This document shows, piece by piece, positions 1 through 56,600 of a DNA stretch of 64,000 nt. The notes under the pieces were generated by a model. That model saw nothing but the letters and a program-made list of their open reading frames with translations, did no database searches and was not told where the DNA came from. The stretch comes from Atrichornis clamosus (Eukaryota > Chordata > Aves > Passeriformes > Menuridae), in NCBI GenBank assembly GCA_013400975.1, contig WBMZ01009444.1, forward strand, positions 36,736 to 100,735, given 5' to 3'. Both the position numbers and the translations under genes were made by a program. Every line of letters begins with the position of its first letter. Position 1 is the stretch's first letter.

Positions 1-42780
<42,780 letters not shown>

Positions 42781-42937
42781 GCCGTCGCCGCCCTCCGGGG
42801 CCGCTGACCGAGCCCCCGGGCCGCACCGGACCCGCACAGATCCCGAGCGGCCTCGCTGCCCCTTTACACAGGGCCCACGCCCTCCCACGGCCGCGCTCCG
42901 GCTGCCGCCACTACCGCTACCTCCGGCCGTGGCGGGG

Positions 42938-42964
42938 CCCGCCCCTTCGCGCCGCTCATTGGCT
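42938..42964 (-). promoter_or_regulatory. CCAAT box and GC box pair upstream of STK3
   Basis: On the minus strand AGCCAAT (42964-42958) is followed by GGGGCGGG (42945-42938). This is the classic NF-Y and Sp1 arrangement. Its spacing to the ATG suggests transcription starts near 42850-42900, which is an inference. Confidence 0.6.
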
Positions 42965-43108
42965 ACAGGCGAGCCAGCACCAGCGCTGGTAGGGTGCTGT
43001 GGACGTCGCTCAGCGAGACAGCAGGAGAAGGCTCCGCCCACTGCCGGACGAGCGGGCGCTGCCGCGCCGGCGGGAGGGAAGACCGTGGAGGCCGCCGTGC
43101 TGCCGAGC

Positions 43109-43160
43109 TCCCGGCATGCCCTGCGCGGCGATGGCCCGCGGGGCACGCCGGGAGATGTAG
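43109..43160. promoter_or_regulatory. Inverted pair of ZNF143/THAP11-like (SBS) motifs
   Basis: On the plus strand, TCCCGGCATGCCCTGCGC (43109-43126) resembles the ZNF143 consensus core CCCAGCATGCC. On the minus strand, ACATCTCCCGGCGTGCC (within 43160-43142) resembles the longer form ACTACA..TCCCAGCATGCC. The two face each other inside the STK3 CpG island, about 330-380 bp upstream of the ATG. Confidence 0.5.
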
Positions 43161-45104
43161 GCCGCCCGCGGAACACCGTCCCCGCGAGGCGTCCCTGCGG
43201 GCCGAGCCGGGCGAACGGGGATCTCCGCGGTCCCGGGGCGCTGTACCGCCCCCGCGCCTCATCCTCTGGCTCTGGGAGCTGCGCCTCCGGGCAAGGGCAG
43301 CCCAGGGCAGCACCGTCGTCTGAGGGCGGCTCTTCCCCCGCGGCCACGCCAGTGGTCTCGGGGCAGCTCTGCCGGGCGGCCGCGCCTTTCACGCCCTTGT
43401 GTGCGCCGGGCGAGGGAGCAGCACCCAGCACCTCCTCAGAAAGTCTGGATCTTCATGGACGACTGACTACATAGCAGTGCCTAAAGCCAGTCACGGCAGG
43501 ACGGGGGAGCTGCTCCCCGCAACCGCCTCGGGTGACATGGTCGAGCTTTTGAGGTGAAAAGTGCCGGCACTCGGCGTTTGCGTGTCTGGTGCCAAAGCAC
43601 ACAAGTTACCCTGCAAAGCCAGGGGAAGCTGTCATGTAAATACTCAAGCAGCAGGTTTCAGGCTACTGAGCACCATGTGACAGGTGCAATTTCACCACCT
43701 TCCAACTTCGACTTTCTGTTGTTAATGTACTTGAATCTGTTGGATCCAAGTAAATCCAACCAAGTCAATACAAGGAAAGCTTACGTGCTCAAGCCAATTT
43801 CTATACCCTTTCCTGACAGTAGATTTATTTGCGTAATTAATGGAAGTTCAAGCTAGTAAAACACTTAGGCAAGTTCCATAAAAGTATTGAGATGCACACA
43901 TTCCACTTCAAACTGATTTTAGATGTGGAAGTATTACAACACTCCTCCCTAAAAAAAAATCTGCACTCTATACGTACTTTCATCTCTTTGATGTGCATTA
44001 ACAAGGGAATTTAGAAAGACTGAAGTCCTACTGTTTTGCAAGTCCTCCACTTTGTCTGAGTCAATCCAACCCAGTTGACTCACTGTGGTCGGGCCAAATG
44101 CACAATGCCGATATTGAATGAACCCACAAAACAAATCACACACCACCATATGACCTTTTAGGTTTGTTTGTTTTTCTGAGTCATGGAAAAACTGCAATAG
44201 AACATCTTCCTTTGCACAACAGATTAATGCAGAGCTCTTCCAAGTATCGTCCCACAAGCCACAGTGGCTCACCAGCAGTACTGCCAGATGTATCCATACC
44301 ATAAAAAACAGTTTGTAGGATACGCCAAAAAAAAAAACCAACACCCAGGAGAAGGAGCCAGCAGATGCTTGAGATGCAGTATGGTATGAGTGCCTCAGAA
44401 AGTGGTGAGGAGGAATCCCACAAGAAGTCCCATTTTCCAGTTCTAGGACAGGTGAGGTCAGGCAGATAGCAAATGCTGTGTGGCTAGAGTACAGCTTTGT
44501 ATTACAGGGTATTTGGCTATACTCACTGACCAATTATTATTTACAGTTCACCGATTTCACCTAGTGAAGGGAAGTCTGACATCCCTATTTGACTGTAATA
44601 CTCCTGGAATGCAGAGGCTGTCTCCATACCCTTTAACGCAAGTATTTAAGGCCTTATTTTGTCCAGGTTGTTTCAGAGGAGGCAGGTTTTCCTCCTGCAT
44701 CTTAAGCCAAAGCTGCCACAAACTATACATTAAAGCAAGGAAAATGATTCTTAGAAATAAAATACAGGTACTATATTATAGTTATCACAGCATTACAAAG
44801 AAATAGAGACAAGAAGTGCTCCCTCTCCCATTCCAGAGAAATGTTTTTCTCTGGAAAAGCTTAGGCTAATCTGGCTAAAAACTTTGGCTCTAATCTGCCA
44901 CTCTTACCTCCCCCTTAAACAACAGTGGACAAGAACAAAAGAAAATTTGTCGATACGAAAACTAGCAGGTTTAGATATTTGCTCTGTTCATTCAAAACTA
45001 TTTAATACCACAATACCCAGTACAAAAAAATACCCTGATTACTCAGTAACTGAGGAAGAAGCGAGCAGGACTGTCCCCCAGCTATGCCACTGAAGAAAGA
45101 AAAG

Positions 45105-45185
45105 GGCGTAAAAAACCCAGGATGTCTGAAACAGAAAAAGTTAGGGTGTAAAAAACCCAGGATGTCTGAAACAGAAAAAATTAGG
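45105..45185. repeat. Two-copy 40-bp tandem duplication
   Basis: GTAAAAAACCCAGGATGTCT and the following GAAACAGAAAAA occur at 45108 and again at 45148. The period is 40 bases with only one or two mismatches, so the duplication is recent. Confidence 0.93.
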
Positions 45186-48100
45186 TAGCCTGGCTTTATA
45201 ACATAGTGGGGCAGACAGTGCCAAAAAAAGTAAGGACTAATTCCATGCCTTTCTCACAGAAATTTCAGTTGTATCTTATACAACAGTATTTTTCGAGATC
45301 ATTTTATTCATCTCTTGCAATTTCAAGTGGTATTTTTAGTCAATGACATTGGAATAGATAACATTATCTCACCTTTCCCCTGTGACATGAATTTGAGAAC
45401 CATGCTGTGAAATATGACACTGATTTGGTATTCATTACAATGCTGTACCTAGCCACCGGCAAAGGAGGAACTTTGAAAGGGAAAACAGACTCCTTCTGTT
45501 CTACTACCTCATTCAGGGTTTCCAGTCAAGGGAAATCTAGATGTTCTGGAGGCATGAATACACTATGAGATTGCTGGTGTCTAGACAAGATGGAGATGAG
45601 GAAATTGCAGACAATCTACATGAGTATTCCCATGATTTCTTCCAATAGTGGAACGATCTAACACTACAAGGAAGGCAGCTGAGTAAGAAAAGGCTTAATG
45701 TCACCCAATCCTAAAAACATACAAGAAAACTAACTGAATTACTCTTTTTCTTCTAAAGTATTTCATCCACTTCACAAATTTACCAGCATGAATTAGAACT
45801 CCCTACTCTGCAGAATTGGCATCAACACCAAATATAACTCCTTAGACCAAAGGATGGATGAAGATCATACTTAGTTTTTGAGTACTATATTTATTTTATA
45901 TTATAATGCAGTTTGTAAACAGATAAAATAATTTATGTTATAATTACTTATACTGCAATGAAATCAGGAATCATGATGGCATGGACAAATATTAGTTGCT
46001 GTATAACCATAAACTAAGTCCTCAAGCCCCTATAAATAGGAACAAAAATATGTCAATCCTATCTTAGTGATATATAGTTCATAAAAAAGCTGAGAACAAA
46101 AATTACTTGAGAAACTTATGTCTGAGTTTCTAACAGGTCTTACTAATGTCAGGATTTAAATAACAAATATATACTTCAAAGTCATTCGTAAATATCATGC
46201 AAATAAATTACATATGTTATTGTAGGGACCTTATCTAGTTCCTTTGGTAGCAAATAAAAGCAGCATTTACTTCAGAAGGTATTAGATCAGGCTCATTTAA
46301 GCAAAGTTCATCATAACAAATACATGACGCTACTAGAAAACAGCAGAATTAATAAATAGTGCCTGTTTTCCAAAAGATATTTGCCATGAACACCCTACAC
46401 TCTCCAAGAAAAATACCCCTAGTCCTTCATCATGTCTGTGGTGCTTCTCACAGTTCAGCTCTTTTCCTATATGCTTTCTACCCTTTCACCATGGTACCCT
46501 CCCAGTTCTTTCACAGGGTCCTCAGTGCTCTCTCGCTTCATGTGGAATTATCATTCCAGAGTAACTCCATTCACCTGCTTGGCACACCAAAACCCACAAC
46601 ATCCATGTAGACCCCCAAGCATGCTCCCAGCTCTGTTCTCCTTAAAGCCCTCCACATCACTGATCTCACCATGCCTTGGCCCACGCTGGCATTACCCCTT
46701 GGAGTGACAAGGATGCTGTGTCTCCGTCACACCTGCTGATTTTCTCACAGGAGAAGGTGTTTGGCTCACAGCAGAAGGCTGCAGGCCAGTCCACAGCACG
46801 GTCCCAAGCCCAGCACCTAAGGACAGAGTTTCCCTTGCTTTTCCCTTGCTATGGGGTAGACAGCCCCACAAACAGAGCGTTCTCTCCTCTACCCTTGAGT
46901 TTTGTAAAAATAGGAACTTACTATAATTACAGACATCCTGCTTTTCATCAAACCAGGTCAACACTAGTCAAATAAGTCAGAACTGATTGTAAAGGGGAGA
47001 AAGGCAGGGAATGGCAGGCTAGCACAAAGATGGAATGAATGCACGAGCCTGCTTTCCTTGGAATCCAATTCATAAATTCAGTAGATAAATAATCAACAAC
47101 AACATGTTTGCATGTCTCTCCCTGTGACTGCCTGATAGTGATCTGGTATGCTGAAAGTTAAGGAAAAGGCCTTGAATTAAATACTAGCTTGTTTATACAG
47201 CAGATAAGGAAAACTGACTTCTGCCTGTACTTTTTTTCCTACCTATCCTGTCTAATGTGAAGTAACCTTGAAGACTTATCTAAGAGTTTGTTATATACTT
47301 TCCTAACCTTGTCTGTCATAAAATAGTTATAAATAAAATATAAAAGAACAACATATTTTCAAGTCTGGAATAAAATTTATACTTTTGTATGGTGAGATTT
47401 TAAATAAGTTTAGGAATACAGAACAAGGGGGTTGATTTCTTTTCCTGAACTTTTCAAAATTTAATGGTTAATTAATGTCGCCTGAAAGGAAAATGAATTT
47501 TTGCTTATCCAAAAAAGAAATATGCAGAAAATAAAAACTCAGGCAATATAAGTCAAGATTCTGCCATCCATATCCAATCTGTTAAAATCAGCATGATTCA
47601 AAAAATTCCTACTTGACATTAAAAAGAGCCATAAAAAATATAAAATATTAGCTGCACTGCTGCAATTCCTCTCACTACTTGGTATATATTATTTTGATAT
47701 CCAAAATATTATTACTAGATCTACAGACATTTGTTGATTAGGATAGGATTTTACTGTTGACTAACCATTTAGTTCACAGTCTTGGTAACAGGCTATATAT
47801 AGACTTACCATTTGCTATTTTTCCTATTATAGCACACTATGGTAAAAATAAACCATGGATACAGAGTTGCTATTTACAGTCGACCACAGAAGATATTCCA
47901 GTCTGTACTACAGCTGCATTGATTGTGCTCATGGGATCTACAGATTGGCATTAACATGAAAAAAAAAATCTCATTTTGCTTTGTGAAACAATTACTGTTG
48001 TTGTGGTAATACTAAGGATTACTCTGGATTCTCTTCTGCACAAAATTATTCCTCCCCTTTCTGGGAGCAACCATCTGCTCTCCAGTCAGCAAAGAAGTGT

Positions 48101-50562
48101 GCTCACCCCCTGGAGAATAAATAAATAACATTTAGCTAGCAAGCCTTGATGCCTCCACAAGGAGTGGAAACTAGTATCAATAACAAAAGAAAGATTGAAT
48201 CATCATCACTTGATGAAGGAAGTACTACGTGAAACCAGCTTCAGCTGCCTGAATACACACAGCCTTATGCCCAAGGCTTCCATTACCATGATGGCTGGAT
48301 TTTCTCCTATCTTCCTTTAGCTCCTGAGCGGAGAATTTGAATAATACATGGCAGGAATATTTACAGAAGATAAGGATTTTTAAAAAATTATTTTTAGAGA
48401 CAAAGCTTTCAAGAGATTGACAAGGCTCATTCTTTCAAATTCAAAGGAAGGGAGCTTCCTTGCCCTTGTGGGCCTTTCACACAGATGCTGGAAGAGGACT
48501 ATAAAAACATGAGGAGCCAAACTACACAATAACAAATGCCAAATAAGGAGAACCCAATACAACCTGAAAGCACATCGTGAATACTGAGTACTACAAAAGC
48601 AATGCCATGAAATGCTTACAGTTTATTCAGTTACAGAGTTTTGGGGTTTTTTAGTAAAACCCTTCCTAAACCCATCCAATTTAATTCTGAAGCGCATCTC
48701 CATCTTGCTTCATAAATATTAAAAAGCAAGTGTTTTTTTATGAGGAAGAATCACTCATCTAAATGCTTTACAGTCCAGAAACCACAACATTTCAGTTTCT
48801 TACTTTTTTCCAACTTTTGCAACCAAAACATGCCAGAAGATCATAATTCAAGTCCAAATAAGCTACTTGTATAACATGTACAGTCACGCTTTAAAAAAAT
48901 AATAATCCAAAACCTAAACACAATTTGAGTCTTCAAACTTCACAAAAAAATGTTCAGGGACGTAATGGCCATTTCATGACTGACTGTGAAGTAATGCGTC
49001 TGATTACAAGATAAAGTCCTGTGGAAAGTAGAACTAAAATCTAAACAAGAAAAGTATTAAGATTTGCACTTACATTCCCATTTTGCTCTTAAAAGCAGTG
49101 GGAAGCCTTCCCCACAGCAGTTTCACAGAACTGGCTTAGTATGATGTACTCATTTGAGTCTCCTCTAAGCAGGTTTGGTTTGGTTCAGTAGGGAAGATCT
49201 TTATGGCATCCTCAGCACTACCCAGGATGAGTACTTACACTGCTGTCACTACTGGGCAAGGGAACTTTCTGCTGGAAACAAAACTTTGGTGTGACTAAGT
49301 GTACGTGAGTAAGGCTATAAAATCACAGCAAAATGTAGAGCAAGTTACTATCTAGAGAACTAATGAACCACTTTCAATTTGAGAACTAAGCTTTTTCTAC
49401 TATTCCTTCACTAGTAATAATTTCCTTAGTGGATGATGAATGAATTTCTTTAATATCAAAACAGAGTTTGTCAACAACCATCAACAAAGCCCATTTTAAC
49501 CCAGCCTGGGGTTAGCAAAAAGAAAAAAAGTTTTGGAGCCACAATTTTCTCTGCAGAGCAGAGGAAAATAGAGCAATTCCATATGCTAGGAGCTTTCTTA
49601 ATGGAAACAGTTAATTTACCCACATAAGGAATATCACATGCATACCACTTCCACCTAACATGAATCACTCCTTCCAGTTAAGAAAACTGAGGTCTTTTAT
49701 CTTCCTCAGGGTGGAGTTCATCTCCTCCCATAGATCCCTACAGAATAAAAATGCTAATCATTTTAAGATTTAAAGGCATTGCTTCTTTTACTTTCTTGTG
49801 TTCATATATCACATTTCAATGTCTTCTAAACAAGAGAGAACTTAATGTTTTTGTGTAACCTTGAACAGGCCAGTACACAACTTTTATTGCTTCATCCTTG
49901 AGCTCTTCTGTAGTTCCATGATCTAATTTGTTATACTGGTGGTGTTAAGCTGCTCTTGCCAGATTGACAATACGCAGTATAAATTCCTTAAAGCTAATTT
50001 TTAAATGAATGTGCTGATTTGAATACTAGGTTAAACAAGGAAAAACTGAAACAGAATAAAACAGTCAAACTACACATTTTAATACATGCTGCCTCTCCTT
50101 AAGTGAGTTTAATAGATAGTAAATCACTGCTCTATGCAGTTCAACCTAGGCAGAATATCTCTAGGACCTGATCTAAAGTCTATTAACATCAGCAGAGTCT
50201 TTCTTTCAAATATACTACTTTGGGGATCAGTCCTTAAAAGAGTCCTGTCTAATTTTCTTATGGGAGTGTGAATATAAAGGCAGATTTTTGTTTGACTAGT
50301 GTTTTCATCCTTGGCCCAATTCATCTCCCAGGAGGATGGAGGAAAAGTCAAGATTGGAGACAGATTACATTAGGCACTACCATTTATTTGAAATAACCTC
50401 TTAATAATGTGTCATTGGTTCATTAGATTAGAAATAATGCAGCCAGTGAAGATAAACAGTGTAGAAGTGGTCCCCTTATTGTGGAATACATACTAAGCAT
50501 TTGAAATTTTAGACAGTGGGAAAATCTGCTGTTCTGAGTCACAGGGACACTTATGCAATGTT

Positions 50563-50645
50563 GTATAATATGCATTGCGTGTTAATGTATAATGCGTTAC
50601 AATATCTATGTATAATATGCACTGCGTATTATACAATATGCAGTG
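50563..50645. repeat. Local TATAATATGCA repeats with a hairpin
   Basis: GTATAATATGCATTGCGT (50563-50580) recurs with one change as GTATAATATGCACTGCGT (50610-50627). The latter runs into an inverted repeat, CACTGCGTATT at 50620-50630 and AATATGCAGTG at 50635-50645, with 11-bp arms, one mismatch and a 4-base loop. Confidence 0.8.
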
Positions 50646-53600
50646 GTATAGCAATTTTAAGTGCGAAAGTGCGTAGGAAGATTAAAACCACACAACTGTG
50701 TTAGTATGCCCACAAATATATACAGCACTTATTTTACATAAAGTAACAGGAACAACACGTTAGAAACACAAATGCTTGGTTCTCTTATGTTACTGATTTT
50801 TTCTTGACCTTTCAAAATGGTTTTTCAAAAACAAATACCTCATCTTGGTGGATGTGAGATACTCAAAAACTCTTAATTAAATGCCTCAAAAGCAGACTTA
50901 AAAACTGTGTTCTAAAGTATACTGAATTAGACTCCATAAGACCAGTTTTTGGCACCTGTTCTTGAGATGAGGAAAAAAACCTGATTATGCATTATTTTTC
51001 AGGAACTCAGCAATTTCTTGGAGAGATTAAATTTACTACAGTTTTGAAATAACAGAGTTAGTGCACATTTTGAATGGTTGCAGGACTGGGTAACAGCTAG
51101 CACAGGAGCCTCAGGGGATTTTATTGTAGTTAACCCATCCTTCAGTTCTCTTCCTACTTTACATTCAAAAGAAAATGTTTGTGCTTAATACAATATTTAT
51201 AGCTGTAAGTAATAGCTGGTTCCTTTCTGATTTTACTGTACCAGCATACATAAGAAATATACAGAACTATATATATATATATTATTGCTACTACTTTGCA
51301 AAATGTATATATTGCAAAGCTGGCTCTCTAATAGAAGGCAGCTAAAGACCTCTGCACTTAAATCTGCCAAAGCTGATACTGCAATCACAAACATGTGTTG
51401 TTACACTTCTTGTGGCTCATCTCCACATGGTGCAGCTGTTGTGTTGGCTAAAGAAAATGCAGGCCCAAGGGAAACAAATTTAATTCAGCTGGGGTGATTT
51501 CCACTAAAAAAAGTGCTTTAAGGAGAACAGGTGTCTTACAGTAAGAGGGATTGTTTGAGAGGTTTTCCCCAAACTTGCTTTGCTTCTAGGAAAGCGATTC
51601 TAAAGTGGTATGCCTGCGATAATAATCTTTTGTGGTCTAATTTTTAAATAATACGCTTCAGAAATGCAATAGATTCCAGAAATTCTGTTTTTGTTTGTCT
51701 GTATCAGTCCTAGGTCAGGAAAGCTGGTACAGGACCTTATGCTGCAAGTTAGGAACTGGAGGAAGCCTTGTTGCTGTTATTCAGATTTTTCAGCCTCAAG
51801 AAGTTTTGTTTAATCAACAAGTGACTGTACCAAGGCAGGCCTGCAGCCCATATAAGTCACCAGCTGACCCCGTTAAAGCTGTGCCTGTTTAAACTTGCAT
51901 AACTATTGTTTTAACCTTAATTTTGTACTCAATTCACTTAAAGATAGCTCCCTCCTAATGATGTTCCTATTTAGTCAAAATATATAAGCTAAGGTATACT
52001 ATGTACTCTAATAAAATAGTATTAAGTGTAGGACTTTTTTTTTTTCCAGGAAGACATTTACCTGGAGTGCTATGATGCTTGCTCTGGTTCCATCATGTAT
52101 TCCTACCTCTCTGCTTCCTGTGTTCTCTGGTCTGTCTCGTTTGACTGATGCTCAGCAGCTCTTGCACTGTGGTCAGTAGCACATCCCAGAGCACTGAGGC
52201 AGTGGCATCCCTGGAAGCTAGGAAAGACTTTTCCCTGCAGGCTCTCAGGATATGTCTCTCTTGCACTGACTGAACCAACCTTTCAGACAGATACTGCAGC
52301 AGACAGCAGATCTTTCTCTTCCTCTTGTCAGCTCTCTTTCCAAAATAAAGTTACTCCAGAGAGTAATCTCTTGTTGTATAGGTGTCTTCATACTCCACTT
52401 TCCTCCTTTGGGCCTGTTTTTCTATCTCCTACAAGTTCAGAATTCCTTCTCTTTGAGGCAAGACAGTCAAAACGGGATGATTTTTCCACACAGATCCCAT
52501 TCCTACAGAGTTGTTCTTGTATAGGATGTATAGGAGTTTCTTTCAGCTCTTCCTTCTCATAGCTTTACTAAATGTTATGACAAATTTCTGGTTTTATTTT
52601 TGCAAAGTTAAGCTTCTTAGCTCCTTCTTCAATCTTTGTTGCCCCATGTTGTGCCTTCATAGTGTCTTATGCAAACCTTGGGCCATTTTTCAGACTTTTT
52701 CTCAAATTTCTAAATTGGAGACCCAGTACTCCTTCTTCTGAATAAAATCCAGAACTTGATGGGGTCAACAGCAACAGCAATGAAAATGTTGATCTCTGTT
52801 TATGTCTGCACATAAAGACCTGCAACAAACCTTGCATTTTTGTCAACTTTCCTTTACCAAAGGACAGAAAATTGTTCTGCTCATGCCACTTTTCTCAACA
52901 GGACTTGTGACAAAGCCGCTAAATCACACTGATGGAAGGAACTGCCATTGCCATGCCTGAATTCAAAACCAGGAGTAGATGGACCTACACCATGTCAGTG
53001 AGGGGAAAAAAGTATCCCAATTAACTAAATAAGGAGAAAAAACTGTGTAGTCAAACCTGCATTTGCAGTGAAGATATTATGGGGACACTCACTCTTTACT
53101 GTGTGTATGTACAACCAGTATCCCAAAGGCTGAAAATAAAAAGTTGTTATTTGTAGAGTGAGATGAATTCAACAGAGTGTCTGAGTGTCACTGAAGGAAG
53201 CTGCTTAAAGTGATATCTGAATTTAAGATTAACCTCTTGTTTTTCATGACATTGGAGTGTGTGTTTATCAGGGAAGTTTTATGTTTGAAGTTCAGGGAGA
53301 AGGTGATGGCCATGTCCTCTGAATGCTTTCAGATGACTGATTTTCAGAATGCTGCTGGCATTCTTCCAGCTGGAGGCCTGGCCGTTAGATAAGCTTAACA
53401 TTATGGTGGCCTTTTGCAAAACAGATGAGAGCAGAAATACCAAGAGGAAATAAGAAACCTAAGAAGGCTACTGAAACTCCCTGAAAATAAAGACCTAATG
53501 TTGGAAGGAAGAGTCTTAGATCCACTGAAAGAAAAACTATTGAGCATAAATTTTCAGCTGATAAAAGTATAATCAATATCCCAAGGGAGATAGAAACACT

Positions 53601-56600
53601 GGCTGAAGCAAGACTACCACAAGGGCCAGCTTCAAGAAATCTATGAAATATTACACTAGATTCCTGTGTGAGAGTCTACACAAAAGTTTTTAGGTATTGC
53701 CAGACAGGATCCATTTACTTCTGCTTACAGGTAGTTTTTTTTGTTTGGGTTTTTTGTTTGTGGTTTTTTTTTTTTTAATGGTGAAACCCATAGCCTTACT
53801 GGCTAAGAACCCTGTTTAGTAATCCCTCCTCTGCCAGTATTTAAATTGTGTTAAATGGCATTGGAGCATTATGTTCCCAGATTATTTGACAGATATCATT
53901 TGGCAGATCCTGTGGTGGCCATTCACATCACCCTTACAGCTGTCTCTTTCCCCTCTCTATCAGAAATTACTGTTTCTGGAAGTGGCTTGGCAAAAGGAAT
54001 CATACCTGTAGTTCAGCAATTCTTGTTCAGCCAGATGCTATAATTCAAACTTGCAAGTAGAGATAGCTGAGAGCCATTCATTTTTGTTCTACATTTAGTA
54101 GCTGAAGTCTCCTTTGCACTGGCATTTGGAAATGTTGTGAGCAGTGATCCTTGGTTACCACATTTTCACTATCAGGCTTTCACATGGCAGTGGAACTGAT
54201 GTGGTGGAAACAGGAATGGGGCTCTCTCCATTGAAAATTTCCTGGCAGAGAAAAAATATTAAGTCATCTTTTTTTAAATCAAATAGCCTCACCTGAGTAA
54301 ATATTCTAGCAATTCCAAATTTTAATTTTATTATCATAGACTGTTGCTCAAGCTATGTTTTCTGACTGTGCAACAATAACAGTGCTATGAGCACATGAAG
54401 ATTTTTCAAACTGGCATTGTATTCAGTTCCTTTTCCATTTCCACACATAATCTGCATAACATTATTAAATCTTTCCTGTACATTATTTAGCCTCTGGGAT
54501 CAAATGAAATCATACATAACTGGAACTCCTTGGACTTTGACAGATGTCCTCTGGCAGATTTCTTGCAACGGTTTTAAGTTGTTACTGCTTTTAGCTATTT
54601 TCTTTGCCTTTTCCTGGAATTGGATGTGTGTCAGCTGCTCTGGTGGAAAACACTAACCTCTTAGCTTTTAAAGATGATAAAAGTAGGTTTGAGTTACTGT
54701 ACTAGACTTTGATCTGAGGCGACTTGAAGCAAAGATATGGTCCTTTCCACCAGCTCACCTGCAGGAAGGGTACTGCTCCACAGACAGCTGGCAAAGGGGT
54801 TGGGACAGTAATGTTGAGGACTTGCTTGCAAGCTTCTGGAGGAAAATTTACAGCATCTTGCAACTGGTCCTTTTTTCATGTGTGAGAACAGGGACTCTGG
54901 ATATTCTTCTAAAACAGTGAAGGTCACAAAAAAAGTACTTACCTTTTGCAACTCTGTTTTGAAATCATATGGATCCTCCTGAAACCAATCTGCTTTGTGG
55001 GTTGTCTCCTACTGTTGTGTTTTGAAGTCACCCTAAGTCATACAGTACCTAGACAGTGCACAGTTTGTTTCCTTCCATCTGTGCACCTGTGCAAGGCTTT
55101 TTATGTGTGGGAGAGATTTTCCTACCTCGTGTATTTTGTAAATAACCTCTTTGTTAAAGAGAAGCCTGGACTTATTATCTCTGCCTAAATTCTACAGATT
55201 TGGAGCAAACAAAAATAGTCATCCCAACATCTCTCATTTGTTTTTTAAAACCTCTGTATCGACTATATGATACAGAAAAAAATCTCACACCATCACATTT
55301 TAATGAGTTCAGGCATTTTTGAACAACTGAGAATTTAAATCTGTGAATAAACTGAAGAATGTGTCACTGCCTTGAAGAAGCATACTTTCATTTTAAGAAA
55401 CCACAGCTGCAACAATAAGATGGAAATTTGACACACACTAGGTTGGAGGTGGCAAGGATTAAAGGTATGGAATTAGAAAAGAAACCCCTTATGCTGTTGA
55501 AGAGAATATGGGGCATAAATCAATGACTAACTTTGGCTAAGCTTTGCCTTCTGGAGGTATGCAGAATTGCAGCTTCACAGTTATCAGTATTTGTCATCTT
55601 GAGTATCAGTACACATGCCAGATGCAAAAAAGGGGCCCAGAGAGAACATGGGGGATGAGGAAAAGAAAATTAATAGTTTCAGTGACAATGTACAGCATTT
55701 TGATGTGAAACAGAACTTCTGTAATATTTCAAGGGGCTTATGTACATATATATATATATGAACAAAAGCTGTTTGAAATAAACCTTTGACTTCAAAATGT
55801 GCCCGATTAAAAAGAATAGTTAAAAATTGAGATGAAAACAGCTGGAAATTTGATTGCAGTTATGCTTTCTTCTGGATGTTTATTTCTAGATCACTTTTGC
55901 AGCTGCTTTTATCTAGTCCTTAGAAGTTCTTGTAGATTTGAGGAACCATTAGCTGTAAATGTAAACATCAGCTCTAGTCTGGTTTTATATATCTTCTTGA
56001 AACCACTGAGAGTGGGAAAGATAACAAGAGGCTAATGCTGAACTAGATCAGGCTTAAGCAATATGTTTTGAACAGCCTTTTAGCATTTCAGGCTCCACCT
56101 GTAACTAATGGAACATTGAGTATTTCTAATATTGTTCTTTACTAAGTGCTTAGGAATTGCCAAGCTCTAGGAATTAAAACACCCTTTTTGGAAAACTTAA
56201 ATTCATGTCTCACTGTCGCTCCAGAGACAGAATGCTTTCAAGTATGTCTCCCCTATCTAGGTACAGAGATGGTCCTTAGAACTAGTTCTGCTGCCTTTCA
56301 GTATCTATCATATATAAATATTATGCTTTGAATAAAACAGATCTGCAGTTTTGACTCCACTCTTTTGTTATTGTAGTTGTTTAAGAGTTCTTTAATAACT
56401 GTGGTATGTATTTGCTTAAGAGATGCCTGTTTGGAGACTGGAGAAAGGTCAGCGTTAACCCTGCTTAACCTTAGCTAATGACCTCTATTGGTGGTCTCTT
56501 TTTCAGATCTCAGGAGTGTCAGCAATGCTGCTGTGCCCACTGGCTGCCTTTCATGACAGGTCCCACTGAAATAAATACACTGTTATTCTTACTTGATGCT

